Shown piece by piece: positions 11,901-25,499 of a stretch of 64,000 bases of DNA. The notes under the pieces are model-generated. The model did not search any database and was not told the DNA's origin. It worked only from the letters and a program-made list of their open reading frames with translations. Position 1 is the first letter of the stretch. Each line of letters starts with the position of its first letter. Origin of the DNA: Symsagittifera roscoffensis (Eukaryota > Xenacoelomorpha > Acoela > Convolutidae). The position numbers and the translations under genes are program-made. Location: contig NW_026971218.1 of assembly GCF_963678635.1 (NCBI RefSeq), positions 1-64,000 on the forward strand. Direction: 5' to 3'.

Positions 11901-14900
11901 AAAAATTATGACCCGAACCGTTAACGAGCTCAAAATGAGGTCCAAAACTGGCAAGTTGCTTCAGTTTGCTTTAAATTAACAAAGCGTGCTTCTAGAGCTT
12001 CGTGGATAAACTCATCAGCTTGCTCGTAAAAATTTGGTCTAAGAATCACCTTAGATGCGATTGTTTGACCCTTGGGTGAGCTGCAGGAGCTACTTAGCGA
12101 AGCTAAAGACCACTATTTTGAGCTGAAAAATGGGGGTCTCAGGGCTGTAGAGCCCTTGTTTTGGCATGAAAGAGTGCTCGCACAGCTTCGTTTTCATTTT
12201 AGCGAAGTTAGATATGGATGATGGTCTGCTGCTTGCAAATGATGAGATCTGTGCGACCACTGGTTCAAAAGGTTTGAACCGAACAGTAAACAAGCTCAAA
12301 ATGTGATCAAAAACTCGAAAAGTTGCTTCAGTTGGCTTTTTAATTAACAAAGCTTGCTTTTGGAGCTTCGTGAATAAGCTCTTCAGCTCCCTCGTGAAAA
12401 ATAGATCTAAAATTTACCTTAGATGAGCTTTTTTGACCCTCGGGCGAGCTGCAGGATCAACTTAGCGAAGCTGAAGACCTCTATTTTGAGCTGAAAATGG
12501 GGGTCTCAGGGCTGTAGAACGCTTGTTTCGCCATAAAAGAGTGCTCGCACAGCTTCGTTATATTTTTAGCGAAGTTAGTTATGAAGGATGGTCAGCTGCT
12601 TGCAATTGATCATTGCTATGCGACCAGTGGTTCAAAAATTATGACCCGAACAGTAAACAAGCTCAAAATGAGATCAAAAACTCGAAAAGTTGCTTCAGTT
12701 GGCTTTTTAGTTAACAAAGCTTGCTTTCGGAGCTTCGTGAATAAGCTCATCATCTCCCTCGTAAAAAATAGATCTAAAATTTACCTTAGATGAGCTTGTT
12801 CGACCCTCGGGCGAGCTGCATGATCAAATTAGCGAAGCTGAAGACCTCTATTTTGAGCTGAAAAATGGGGGTCTCAGGGCTGTAGAACGCTTGTTTGGGC
12901 ATAGAGGAGTTCTCGCACAGCTTCAATTTTATTTAGCGAAGTTGGATATGGATGATGGTCAGCTGCTTGCAAAAGATGAGCGCTGTACGACCAGTGGTTG
13001 AAAAATTATGGCGTGAACTGTAAACGAGCTCAAAATGAGATCCAAAACTGGCAAAGTTGCTTCAGTTGGCTTTTAAAATAACATAGCTTGCTTCTAGAGC
13101 TTCGTGGATATGTTCATCAGCTTCATCGTAAAAAGTAGGTCTAAGAATTTTCTTAGATGAGCTTGTTTGATCCTTGGATGACCTGCAGGAGCTACGTAGC
13201 GAAGCTGAAGACCTCTACTTTGTGCTGAAAAATGGGGGTCTCAGGGCTGTAGAACGCTTGTTTCGCCATGAAAGAGTGCTCGCACAGCTTCGTTATATTT
13301 TTAGCGAAGTTAGTTATGAAGGATGGTCAGCTGCTTGCAATTGATCAGCGCTATGCGAACAGTGGTTCAAAAATTATGACCCGAACAGTAAACAAGCTCA
13401 AAATGAGATCAAAAACTCGAAAAGTTGCTTCAGTTGGCTTTTTAGTTAACAAAGCTTGCTTTCGGAGCTTCGTGAATAAGCTCATCATCTCCCTCGTAAA
13501 AATAGATCTAAAATTTACCTTAGATGAGCTTGTTCGACCCTCGGGCGAGCTGCATGATCAACTTAGCGAAGCTGAAGACCTCTATTTTGAGCTGAAAAAT
13601 GGGGGTCTCAGGGCTGTAGAACGCTTGTTTGGGCATGGAGGAGTTCTCGCGCAGCTTCAATTTCATTTCAGCGAAGTTGGATATGGCTGATGGTCAGCTG
13701 CTTGCAAAAGATGAGCGCTGTACGACCAGTGGTTGAAAAATTATGGCGTGAACTGTAAACGAGCTCAAAATGAGATCCAAAACTGGCAAAGTTGCTTCAG
13801 TTGGCTTTTAAAATAACATAGCTTGCTTCTAGAGCTTCGTGGATAAGCTCATCAGCTTCATCGTAAAAAGTAGGTCTAAGAATTTTCTTAGATGAGCTTG
13901 TTCGACCCTTGAGCGAGCTGCAGGAGCAACTTAACGAAGCTGAAGACCTCTTTTTTGAGCTGAAAAATGGGGGTCTCAGGGCTGTAGAACGATTGTTTTG
14001 GCATGATGGATGCTCGCACAGCTTCGTTTTGATTTTAGCAAAGTTAGATATGGATGATGGTCAGCTGCTTGCAAATGATGAGAGCTGTGTGACCAGTGGT
14101 TTGAAAGTTATGACCCGAATCGTAAACGAGCTCAAATTGAGGTCCAAAACTGGCAAAGTTGATTAACTTTTTTTTATGACCCGAACAATAAACACGCTCA
14201 AAAAGAGGTCCAAAACTGGCAAAGATGATTCAGTTGGCTTTTAAACTAACAAAGCTTGCTTCTAGAGCTTTGTGGATAGACTCATCAGCTTTCTCGTAAA
14301 AAAATTGGTCTAAGAATCACCTTCGATGAGCCTGATTGACTCTTGGGCGAGCTGCAGGAGCTACTTAGCGAAGCTAAAGACCCCTATTTTGAGCTAAAAA
14401 AGGAGTCTCAGGGCAGTAGAACGCTTGTTTGGGCATGGGGGGTGCTCGAACAGCTTCAATCTTATCTTAGCGAAGTTGGATGTGGATGATGGTCAGCTGC
14501 TTGCAAAAGTGAGCGCTGTGCGACCAGTGGTTTAAAAATTATGACCCGAACCGTTGACGAGCTCAAAATGAGGTCAAAAACTGGCAAATTTGCTTCAGTT
14601 TTCTTTTAAAATAACAAAGCGTGCTTCTAGAGCTTCATGGATAAACTCATCAGCTTTTGGGGTCTCAGGGCTGTAGAGAACTTGTTTCGGCCTAAAAGAG
14701 TGCTCGCACAGCTACGCTTTCATTTTAGCGAAGTTAGATATGTATGATGGTCAGGTGCTTGCAAAAGTTGAGCGCTATGCGACCAGTGGTTCAAAAAATT
14801 TGACCCGAATGGTAAACGAGCTCAAAATGGGCTCCAGAACTGGCAAAGTTGTTCCACTTGGCTTTTAACTTAACAGAGCTTGCTTCTAGAGCTTCGTGGA

Positions 14901-17900
14901 TAAGCTCATCAGCTTCCTCGTGAAAAAAAGTTTTAAACATTAAGGAGCCAATTGGAGCTGACTTTTAATATAACAAAGCTTTCTTCTAGAGCTTCGTGGG
15001 TAAGCTCAACAGCTTCCTCGTGAATAAAATTCTGAAAATTACTTTGGATGAGCTTGTTCGACCCTTGGGCGAGATGCAGGAGCTACTTAGCAAAGCTGAA
15101 GACCTCTATTTTGAGCTGAAAAATTGGGCTCTCACGGCCGTAGAACGATTGTTTTGGCATAAGGATGCTCGTACAGCTTCTTTTTTATTTTAGCAAAGTT
15201 AGATATGGTTGATGGTCAGCTGCTTGCAAATGATGAGAGCTGTGCGACCACTGGTTCAAAATTTATGACCCGAACAGTAAACACGCTCAAAGTGAGATCC
15301 AAAACTGGCAAAGTTGTTTCAGTTGGCTTTTAACTTAACAAAGCTTGCTTCTAGAGCTTCGTGGATAAGCTCATCAGCTTCCTCGTGAAAAAAAGTTCTA
15401 AACATTAAGGAGCCAATTGGAGCTGGCTTTTAAGTTAACAAAGCTTTCTTCTGGATAAAATCATCAGCTTTTGGGTTTCTCAGGGCTGTAGAGCGCTTGT
15501 TTTGGCATAAAAGAGTGCTCGCACAGCTTCGCTTTTATTTTAGCAAAGTTAGATATGGATAATGGTCAGGTGCTTGCAAAAGATGAGCGCTATGCGACTA
15601 GTGGTTCAAAAATTAAGACCCGAATGGTAAACGAGCTCAAAATGGGCTCCAGAACTGGCAAAGTTGTTTCAGTTGGCTTTTAACTTAATAAAACTTGCTT
15701 CGAGAGCTTCGTGGATAAACTCATCAGCTTTCTCGTGAAAAAAAGGTCTAAACATTAAGGAGCCAATTGCAGCTAGCTTTTAGTTTAACAAAGCTTTCTT
15801 CTAGAGCTTCTCGAGTAAGCTCATCAGCGTCCTCGTGAATAAAATTCTGAAAATTACCTTAGATGAACTTCTTTGACCCTTGGGCGAGCTGCAGGAGCTA
15901 CTTAGCAAAGCTGAAGACCTCTATTTTGAGCTGAAAAATGGGGGTCTCACGGCTGTAGAACGATTGTTTTGGCATAAGGATGCTCTCACAGCTTCGCTTT
16001 TATTTTAGCAAAGTTAGATATGGATGATGGTCAGGTGCTTGCCAATGATGAGAGCTGTGTGACCACTGGTTCAAAAATTATGACCCGAACAGTAAACGAG
16101 CTCAAAATGAGATGCTAAACTGCCAAAGTTGCTTCAGTTGGCTTTTTAGTTAACAAAGCTTGCTTTTGGAGCTTCGTGGATAAGCTCATCGGCTCCCTCG
16201 GGAAAAATATACCTAAAAATTACCTTAGATGAGCTTGTTCGACCCTTGGGCGAGCTGCAGGAACAATTAGCGAAACTGAAGACTTCTATTTTTGAGCTGA
16301 AAAATGGGGTCTCACGGCTGTAGAACGATTGTTTTGGCATGAATGATGCTCGCACAGTTTCGCTTCTATTTTAGCAAAGTTAGATATGGATGATGGTCAG
16401 CTGCTTGCAAATGATGAGAGCTGTGTGACCACTGGTTCAAAAATTATGACCCGAACAGTAAACGAGCTCAAAATGAGATCCTAAACTGGCAAAGTTGCTT
16501 CAGTTGGCTTTTTAGTTAACAAAGCTTGCTTTGGAGCTTCGTGGATAAGCTCATCAGCTCCCTCGTGAAAAATAGACCTAAAAATTACCTTCGATGAGTC
16601 TGTTCGACTCTTGGGCGAGCTGCAGGAGCTACTTAGCGAAGCTAAATACCCCTATTTTGAATTAAAAAGGAGTCTCAGGGCAGTAGAACGCTTGTTTGGG
16701 CATGGAGGAGTGCTCGCTCAGCTTCAATCTTATCTTAGCGAAGTTGGATATGGATGATGGTCAGCTGCTTGCAAAAGTGAGCGCTGTGCGACCAGTGGTT
16801 CAAAAATTATGACCCGAACCGTTAACGAGCTCAAAATGAGGTCCAAAACTGGCAAGTTGCTTCAGTTTGCTTTAAATTAACAAAGCGTGCTTCTAGAGCT
16901 TCGTGGATAAACTCATCAGCTTTTGGGGGGTCTCAGGGCTGTAGAGCCCTTGTTTTGGCATGAAAGAGTGCTCGCATAGCTTCGCTTTCATTTTAGCGAA
17001 GTTAGATATGGATGATGGTCTGCTGCTTGCAAATGATGAGATCTGTGCGACCACTGGTTCGAATGTTAAGACCCGAACCGTAAACAAGCTCAAAATGAGA
17101 TCCAAAACTGGCAAAGTTGCTTCAGTTGGCTTTAAGTTAACAAAGCTTGCTTCTAGGGCTTCGTGGATGAGCTCATCAGCTTCCTCGTAAAAATTTGGTC
17201 TAAGAATCACCTTAGATGCGATTGTTTGACCCTTGGGTGAGCTGCAGGAGCTACTTAGCGAAGCTAAAGACCACTATTTGAGCTGAAAAATGGGGGTCTC
17301 AAGGCTGTAGAACGATTGTTTTGGTTTGAAGGATGCTCGCACCGCTTCGCTTTTATTTTAGCAAAGTTAGATATGGAGGTTGGTCAGCGTCTTGCAAATG
17401 ATGAGAGCTGTGTGACCACTGGTTCAAAAGGTATGAACCGAACAGTAAACAAGCTCAAAATGTGATCAAAAACTCGAAAAGTTGCTTCAGTTGGCTTTTT
17501 AATTAACAAAGCTTACTTTTGGAGCTTCGTGAATAAGCTCTTCAGCTCCCTCGTGAAAAATAGATCTAAAATTTACCTTAGATGAGCTTTTTTGACCCTC
17601 GGGCGAGCTGCAGGATCAACTTAGCGAAGCTGAAGACCTCTATTTTGAGCTGAAAATGGGGGTCTCAGGAATGTAGAACGCTTGTTTCGCCATGAAAGAG
17701 TGCTCGCACAGCTTCGTTATATTTTTAGCGAAGTTAGTTATGAAGGATGGTCAGCTGCTTGCAATTGATCAGCGCTATGCGACCAGTGGTTCAAAAATTA
17801 TGACCCGAACAGTAAACAAGCTCAAAATGAGATCAAAAACTCGAAAAGTTGCTTCAGTTGGCTTTTTAGTTAACAAAGCTTGCTTTCGGAGCTTCGTGAA

Positions 17901-18310
17901 TAAGCTCATTATCTCCCTCGTAAAAAATAGATCTAAAATTTACCTTAGATGAGCTTGTTCGACCCTCGGGCGAGCTGCATGATCAACTTAGCGAAGCTGA
18001 AGACCTCTATTTTGAGCTGAAAAATGGGGTCTCAGGGCTGTAGAACGCTTGTTTGGGCATGGAGGAGTTCTCGCACAGCTTCAATTTCATTTCAGCGAAG
18101 TTGGATATGGATGATGGTCAGCTGCTTGCAAAAGATGAGCGCTGTACGACCAGTGGTTGAAAAATTATGGCGTGAACTGTAAACGAGCTCAAAATGAGAT
18201 CCAAAACTGGCAAAGTTGCTTCAGTTGGCTTTTAAAATAACATAGCTTGCTTCTAGAGCTTTGTGAATAAGCTCATCAGCTTCATCGTAAAAAGTAGGTC
18301 TAAGAATTTT
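8990..18310. repeat. Higher-order repeat, two copies of ~4.91 kb
   Basis: Sequence from about 8990 recurs from about 13900. The offset is 4910 at 9000 and 10086, 4900 after a small deletion near 15450, and 4901 near 11641 and 12001. From 12027 onward the matching offset jumps to about 5160, because the second copy holds about 260 bp of extra satellite sequence (16921-17186). The match continues to about 13150 and 18310. The copies are nearly identical over long stretches, so this is a recent tandem block duplication of roughly 13 monomers. Confidence 0.8.
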
Positions 18311-20990
18311 CTTAGATGAGCTTGTTTGACCCTTGGATGACCTGCAGGAGCTACGTAGCGAAGCTGAAGACCTCTACTTTGTGCTGAAAAATGGGGGTCT
18401 CAGGGCTGTAGAACGCTTGGTTAGGCATGGCGTAATTCTCGCACAGCTTCAATTTCATTTTAGCGAGGTTAGAAATGGATGATGGTCAGCTGCTCGCAAA
18501 AGATGAGCGCTGTGCAACCAGTGGTTCAAAAATTTTGACCCGAACTGTAAACGAGCTCAAAATGAGATCCAAAACTGGCAAAATTGCTTCAGTTGGCTTT
18601 TAAAATAACAAAGCTTGCGTCTAGAGCTTGGTGGATTAACTCATCAGCTTCATCGTACAAAATAGGTCTGTGAATCACCTTAGATGAGCTTTTTTGACCC
18701 TTGGGTGAGCTGCAGGAGCTAATTAGCGAAGCTGAAGACCCCTATTTTGAGCTGAAAATGGGGGTCTCAGGGCTGTAGAATGCTTGTTTCGCCATGAAAG
18801 AGTGCTCGAACAGCTTCGTTATATTTTTAGCGAAGTTAGTTATGAAGGATGGTCAGCTGCTTGCAATTGATCAGCGCTATGCGACCAGTGGTTCAAAAAT
18901 TATGACCCGAACAGTAAACAAGCTCAAAATGAGATCAAAAACTCGAAAAGTTGCTTCAGTTGGCTTTTTAGTTAACAAAGCTTGCTTTCGGAGCTTCGTG
19001 AATAAGCTCATCATCTCCCTCGTAAAAAATAGATCTAAAATTTACCTTAGATGAGCTTGTTCGACCCTCGGACGAGCTGCATGATCAACTTAGCGAAGCT
19101 GAAGACCTCTATTTTGAGCTGAAAAATGGGGGTCTCAGGGCTGTAGAACGCTTGTTTGGGCATGGAGGAGTTCTCGCACAACTTCAATTTGATATCGGCG
19201 AAGTTGGATATGGATGATGGTCAGCTGCTTGCAAAAGATGAGCGCTGTACGACCAATGGTTCAAAAATTATGGCCTGAACTGTAAACGAGCTCAAAATGA
19301 GATCCAAAACTGGCAAAATTGCTTCAGTTGGCTTTTAAAATACCAAAGCTTGCGTCTAGAGCTTGGTGGATTAACTAATCAGCTTCATCGTAAAAAATAG
19401 GTCTGTGAATCACCTTAGATGAGCTTTTTTGATCCTTGGGTGAGCTGCAGGAGCTAATTAGTGAAGCTGAAGACCCCTATTTTGAGCTGAAAAATGGGGG
19501 TCTAAGGGCTGTAGAACGCTTGTTTGGGCATGGAGGAGTTCTCGCACAGCTTCAATTTCATTTCAGCGAAGTTGGATATGGATGATGGTCAGCTGCTTGC
19601 AAAAGATGAGCGCTGTACGACCAGTGGTTGAAAAATTATGGCGTGAACTGTAAACGAGCTCAAAATGAGATCCAAAACTGGCAAAGTTGCTTCAGTTGGC
19701 TTTTAAAATAACATAGCTTGCTTCTAGAGCTTTGTGAATAAGCTCATCAGCTTCATCGTAAAAAGTAGGTCTAAGAATTTTCTTAGATGAGCTTGTTTGA
19801 CCCTTGGATGACCTGCAGGAGCTACGTAGCGAAGCTGAAGACCTCTACTTTGTGCTGAAAAATGGGGGTCTCAGGGCTGTAGAACGCTTGGTTAGGCACG
19901 GCGTAATTCTCGCACAGCTTCAATTTCATTTTAGCGAGGTTAGAAATGGATGATGGTCAGCTGCTCGCAAAAGATGAGCGCTGTGCAACCAGTGGTTCAA
20001 AAATTTTGACCCGAACTGTAAACGAGCTCAAAATGAGATCCAAAACTGGCAAAATTGCTTCAGTTGGCTTTTAAAATAACAAAGCTTGCGTCTAGAGCTT
20101 GGTGGATTAACTCATCAGCTTCATCGTACAAAATAGGTCTGTGAATCACCTTAGATGAGCTTTTTTGACCCTTGGGTGAGCTGCAGGAGCTAATTAGCGA
20201 AGCTGAAGACCCCTATTTTGAGCTGAAAATGGGGGTCTCAGGGCTGTAGAATGCTTGTTTCGCCATGAAAGAGTGCTCGAACAGCTTCGTTATATTTTTA
20301 GCGAAGTTAGTTATGAAGGATGGTCAGCTGCTTGCAATTGATCAGCGCTATGCGACCAGTGGTTCAAAAATTATGACCCGAACAGTAAACAAGCTCAAAA
20401 TGAGATCAAAAACTCGAAAAGTTGCTTCAGTTGGCTTTTTAGTTAACAAAGCTTGCTTTCGGAGCTTCGTGAGTAAGCTCATCATCTCCCTCGTGAAAAA
20501 TAGATCTAAAATTTACCTTAGATGAGCTTGTTCGACCCTCGGACGAGCTGCATGATCAACTTAGCGAAGCTGAAGACCTCTATTTTGAGCTGAAAAATGG
20601 GGGTCTCAGGGCTGTAGAACGCTTGTTTGGGCATGGAGGAGTTCTCGCACAACTTCAATTTGATATCGGCGAAGTTGGATATGGATGATGGTCAGCTGCT
20701 TGCAAAAGATGAGCGCTGTACGACCAATGGTTCAAAAATTATGGCCTGAACTGTAAACGAGCTCAAAATGAGATCCAAAACTGGCAAAATTGCTTCAGTT
20801 GGCTTTTAAAATAACAAAGCTTGCGTCTAGAGCTTGGTGGATTAACTAATCAGCTTCATCGTAAAAAATAGGTCTGTGAATCACCTTAGATGAGCTTTTT
20901 TGATCCTTGGGTGAGCTGCAGGAGCTAATTAGTGAAGCTGAAGACCCCTATTTTGAGCTGAAAAATGGGGGTCTAAGGGCTGTAGAACGC
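18030..20990. repeat. Higher-order repeat, two copies of 1471 bp
   Basis: Blocks at about 18030-19500 and 19501-20990 match at a constant offset of 1471 bp (four monomers). Distinctive shared features are the join ttagatgagcttttttgac and the form cattgatcagcgctatgcg or its close variants at 18865 and 20336. The second block ends almost exactly where the satellite gives way to the retroelement block at 21008. Confidence 0.8.
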
Positions 20991-21007
20991 TTGTTTCGGC
21001 ATGAAGA

Positions 21008-22375
21008 TTGTGTAAGTGTAACAGTCGCCTACTTCAGTTACATATGTGGTTAAAAAAATAGGCCCTATAACCATTGGCTCAACAGTCAGGGACACTATCT
21101 CTTGTGTTTTTCTACCTCGAACGGTCGAAGCCAATTCGGTTCACTTGCGACATGAGACTAAAAACCCGTTACAGCTTAAAGGCCACTACCAAAATACCAC
21201 CTACTCTAGAAAATAAAAACGTCCCCATACTCAGGTCTCAAAAAACCCAAAGTACGCGAACGCCGTTAAAAACAGGGTCGGAACAATCCGTAAAGTTACT
21301 TTTTATTAGACAGTGGAACTTTGATCCATTTCAGATGGAGCAACCTAAAACTCTCCTTACCTCAACATACCAATCATAAAACACACTCAAGAAAATAAAA
21401 TGGGTACTTTCATACCAGCACACTCGAGAATTAGAGGTAACTAAATTAGTAAGCAACTTGAGAACAATTGGAGAATCGAGTTCGATTCAATAAGTTCTAT
21501 CGAACAAGTTTGATCTCGAGAATGTAAGTTTGGCTCTGGACCATTGGGACACTTCATTGGTCCACCTTTCCATCGAAGGTTCACTCTGGTCCAACTAAAT
21601 TTCGAAGTTCTTTTTTTCCTGTATCAAGATAGGACAGCTCTACTCTCGTATTATTTAGATGTGGGAAGTTGCGAATAGCAATTTCCCGCTGCTTAAATTG
21701 ACCACTTTCCCGCGATTGTCATTCGGTCGTTCTGATCTTGTATTTCTGAGATTTTCAGTTGTCGCGAGAAACTTGAGCATGACATGTCCAATTCGAATTT
21801 TTGAAAAACTTCATTTCACCCCAAAATTACGTAGTTCGTATTACTCAAGGTCAAACTTCCAAATAGGATCGACTGGCACATACTCCCCAGACTCTAGATC
21901 GATGTCCTCATCGCGTGTTGCCGCCTGCCAGTGAGTACCCAGAATACTGAGTGTTGCTCAAGATACAGTGCCAGTGGTCAGTTACAGAAGTTTGCAGCAG
22001 ACTTAAGTTTATCTACACCCAAAAATTTACAACCATATAAAATTGTCACACTATCGCTGAACAGCAATCAAAATTTTCATATACCTGCACCTTAAATCTC
22101 CGCTTTTGAAGCTTATGATTGAAATTTCTTCTGTCCTATCCAATCAGGAAATTGTCATGCAACATTTTGATTTATATGTTAATTATTGCATCATAATAAC
22201 AATACTTTGTTTCGTTAAAATTTCTTTTTCGTGACCTCGGATTTCTCCGAGTTCACACTCGAGCCCCTTCCTTTCCCTATCAAGACTCATGAAACCCACA
22301 TTGAGCTCCCTGCTCACTTCGTATTCCTAGCCTTCCAAGTGCTAGTACCCGATGAATCTGACACCGTAATCTGCC
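21008..22375. other. Noncoding flank downstream of gene 2 (element 3' side)
   Basis: This 1.37 kb is fairly AT-rich and begins with tgtgtaagtgtaacagtc at 21009. Two short plus-strand frames (21074-21379 and 21659-21934) show no recognisable motif and are probably chance. The position, after the last gene on the minus strand, fits a 3' untranslated region or 3' terminal repeat, but no matching copy was seen near 41 kb. Confidence 0.5.
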
Positions 22376-24375
22376 TTACAGCGCTTCCTCATCATCAGAG
22401 CTGATCACGGTTTCTTCCCATGCTTTCAATTGCTCGAAGGATCGCATCCACTCCTTCTGCTCCTGCAACCTCATTGCCTGATTTGGTAAACCTTTCACTT
22501 TCAATTCCCTGTTCAAGCAAAAGGAATTGTGCAGGCTCAAGATCACGTTCTTCGCCAAGTCCTCCTCCAGTATCGATTCTCTTGCTTTGGTATTGTCTCT
22601 AGACACACTACCGACTCTTTTCCAACCTGTCGTGATCGCATTTCGATGGGTCAGCAGAGGTCTCTTGAAGGATTCTGGCCCTATTTCTGCCAGGAACTGT
22701 CGTTATTCCTTTTGATTTTTATTCATGTGATCTTTCGTCACCATGTACAACCAAGATGTTAACGTCGCTCAAAACCACGGAAAGAACCTTAAGCGGCTCC
22801 ATACGTGCCTGACTTCCATTGGTATGGCGAATACTTTGCATACAGTCTCAAAAAACTCAAGTCTCCTCCTGTAATCTATTGCGTATATCGATTCCGCCGT
22901 TGGTGTCTTCGACTCCCTATATTTCGCTACATTTTCCTCGATCCGTCGTAACGCCAACATCGTACTTACTACCAAGATGGTCACCTTCTGCTGATGATCG
23001 GGTAACCCGATTGACCGGATTTCTTCTACATCCCACACTAAACAAAGGTTTGAATGCTCCGGGTACCACACTGTCTGTGCCAATCAATGGCATGGTCATT
23101 CCCCATGTGTAATCTCTATGCTTCGGAGATTGCGTTCTCCCGAGGCTTCCAGTAGAGGCTCTAGTTCCATCATTTTCTCGTGCGTCGTATCTTTTTCCTC
23201 CTGCGCTGGGACACTATTCATCGGCTTCCCGATGGCATTTTGTCTCTTAAAATCACTCGTGTTTTCGTCTCCTAAGCTCAAGAGTTCTTCTCCCCAGATC
23301 TCACTCAAGTCATCTCTTTGTGCTCTTGGCACTGTTCCCAGGATCTTTCTCAACAGCTTATGTGAATGATGCGACATTCGAGCCAGTCGTACGCACTTGG
23401 GTACCGAGAAGGCCTTATCCACTAGTATCCTTTGGTTGGATACCTCCACCATTGCCATGTGCAATGCATTATGGCTCCCACATAGGTTGGCCACTACTGA
23501 TCCCACCAAGGTCTTTGCATTTACAGGCAGACCATAAGATTTGCTCACGGGAATTCCCATCTCCGCCTCTAGACCAATCTTCCACCCTCTGATATGTTTA
23601 TGGGTGGTTTGCAACGCCCCCGGCCACGACTCCACACTTAACGCAGTCACCAAATGCTGTTCAGACTCCAGCATCTCCAGTGATTGCAGACTACACATTC
23701 TAGAGAAGAACCCCAGCGCCGTTGCTATATTCACTGTAATGTTCGTATAGCACTCAGCCTTTATCTGCACATCGTTCTTCTCTCTTTCTGTTATGTCACC
23801 AAACCAAGCGAATAGGTCTTCTCTCTTGAAAGATTGTATTCTGACATATGATCGACCATCACAGGTGTGCCCTCCGCTTCCGCACGTCAAGTCAAGACAG
23901 CTGCCAGGTTCCAACTTCTTTACTGATCCCAGCTTACTCGTTGCTTCGCCCGACTCTTTATTCTGTGGTAGGATCAATTTGTGTATTGCGTCCAAAGTTC
24001 CCAGGTCCTCATCTTTTGTTGGTGTTAGCCTCACTCGTTCCGTGACTTCTTCAATCAAACTCGCATGGGGATGTGGACACCAGGAGGGTCTCAGCAATTT
24101 CCAAACCGTTCCCAAATTCGTAGTCATCATGCCATTTCCATTCCCCATCCTCAATTCCACTCTTTTATCACCTTGGGCACGCTTATCACCTTGGGTGTAG
24201 CCTCAAGTAGCAGGCCTAGGCTCAGTTTCTCCGTCTCCATTGAATCGATTACGATTATCTTATCCGTCCAAAACTTCAACGGCTCCGTCACCTCGTGAAT
24301 CCTGTGAGCGCTCCCGGCCTCTGAATTCAAGAAAGGGTTCTACGCTATTCCCATCACTCCAGACACGTATTGATA
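22376..24375 (-). pseudogene. Gene 2, C-terminal part (unknown function)
   Basis: This is the last part of the giant minus-strand coding region. One frame runs from about 24375 to the stop at 22376, broken in frame by a TAA after VLDG (24257-24259), a TGA near 24200, two TGA codons close together near 23085-23096, one TGA near 22767 and one TAA near 22710. It resumes in the same frame each time, which shows it was once continuous. The largest open piece (24160-23096) has a Cys-containing start (GSCLDLTCGSGGHTCDG) and a mixed helical body. The C-terminus is acidic and ends SSDDEEAL. I recognise no family. It is not obviously an envelope protein: no clear signal peptide, furin site or membrane anchor is visible. 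Confidence 0.6.
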
Positions 24376-25499
24376 ATCTACCTTTTTTTGGGTCTCGAGT
24401 AATCCTCGGCCAAGGCCAAGTTGCGATGCACATCATGCCCCTCTTCAAATTTCTTATTGTGAAATCTTCGTTTTTCATCAAGTTTCCCATGGTTCTCTAG
24501 GGATTGCCTCGAGTCATCTTCCCACTCGATCCCCGTGCTCTGGTACACGTTCAGTATGACGGTGGAGACTCTTCTCTCCACGGTTTTGCTCCCCATGGCC
24601 TTCTGATGACCAGCTTTGACGGTACTATTAGTCATTACGGACATTATCCACCTCAAGAAACCAGTGGCATCTTTTCTTCTCGCCAGAATCAAACCGGAAT
24701 TATCTCTCGCGACATGTTGTACCAGCATATGATAGACTTCCAGGCTTTTGTTGCCCAATTTCATATTGTCGCGTGAAGTCAATACCTCCAATTCTATTCC
24801 CACTAGGCTCCACGCGAACATCAGCTGCCCCGCTGTTCTAACGAAGGGATTTGCCATCAGAGGCAATGCGGACGAAGGTGTTCTCATCGCCTCCTCGAAG
24901 TAATCCCGCAACAAGCTCCGCCAAGTTCGCTTTAGCTGACTTCGCAATTCTAACTTGTTGACCTCGGCTTTTTGTTGAGTAGCCCAGTTGCGACGCTTGC
25001 GGGACACCCCATGATCAAGCTTCTTCAGACAGGCCTCCAACTTCTTCATCGTCTCTAGGGCCACCCACCAAGGTCGAGCCGTATTTCTTGTCACATTCTT
25101 CTCAAGAGGGTCGTTGGTCACTTGTTTGCCAATAACCTGACATTCGCTTGAGATCCATTCTTTGCCAACATCCACTTGTCCATTCGTCGAACCCTTTTTC
25201 GAGCCTGCCTTCTGAGGTTTGAAATCTTCTTCCGTTACCAGACTTGTCGAGACCTCTATCTCTTTCACTACCTTGGCTAGCCTCCTTGGTTCAGAGCTAC
25301 TCTTGTAGGTTGCAGTCTTCCACAGCGCTAGGATCATGGGGGCAGTCTCCCTCGAGTTCTTCTCAGAGACAGCATCCACCGACGGGCTGCTCAACTCCTC
25401 TACCTCCCGTTTCCTCTTTCGAGACTTCACACCTTTGCTTGGGGGTGTCGTCACTATCATCACTGATTCGATCTCTTTGTCATGGTCCGACCCTTCCAA
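24376..25499 (-). pseudogene. Gene 2 segment with basic nuclear-localisation-like cluster
   Basis: An open stretch of 373 codons, the longest uninterrupted piece of gene 2. It overlaps the preceding segment by about 40 bp in another frame, which marks a frameshift near 25480, and it hands over by another frameshift near 24380. Near the start lies a basic cluster (VKSRKRKREVEE), resembling a monopartite nuclear localisation signal, and further basic stretches (SRKRRN) follow. The middle (about residues 180-330) is helical and rich in Leu and Arg. No catalytic motif was recognised. Nuclear targeting is an inference from composition only. Confidence 0.55.

Larger units (their letters stand above)
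1..21007. repeat. Satellite array, left arm (~366 bp monomer)
   Basis: About 57 head-to-tail copies of a ~366 bp monomer fill this region, and no other sequence class was seen in it. Every copy shows landmarks in fixed order: gtgagctgcaggagctactt, agcgaagctgaagacc, gctgaaaaatgggggtctc, ctcgcacagcttcg, gatggtcagctgcttgc, gagctcaaaatgag, gttgcttcagttggctttt, and a block of agcttcgtggataagctc followed by ctcatcagctt. Neighbouring copies differ by substitutions and one-base indels. This arm is marked by gggggtctc and by gtagaacg(a/c)ttg. Many short reading frames of 60-144 codons occur on both strands, but indels break the same frame in most copies, so I do not call genes. Subregions are duplicated as larger blocks, listed separately. 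A role in centromeric or other heterochromatin is plausible for such a satellite but nothing in the sequence proves it. Confidence 0.95.

Noticed and set aside
1-21007. Dozens of 60-144 codon frames in the left satellite as genes
   Set aside because: They repeat with the monomer, are broken by one-base indels in neighbouring copies and occur on both strands; the repeat explains them.
21074-21934. Two plus-strand frames of about 100 and 90 codons in the left flank
   Set aside because: They are short, have no recognisable motif or context, and lie in AT-rich sequence; likely chance.
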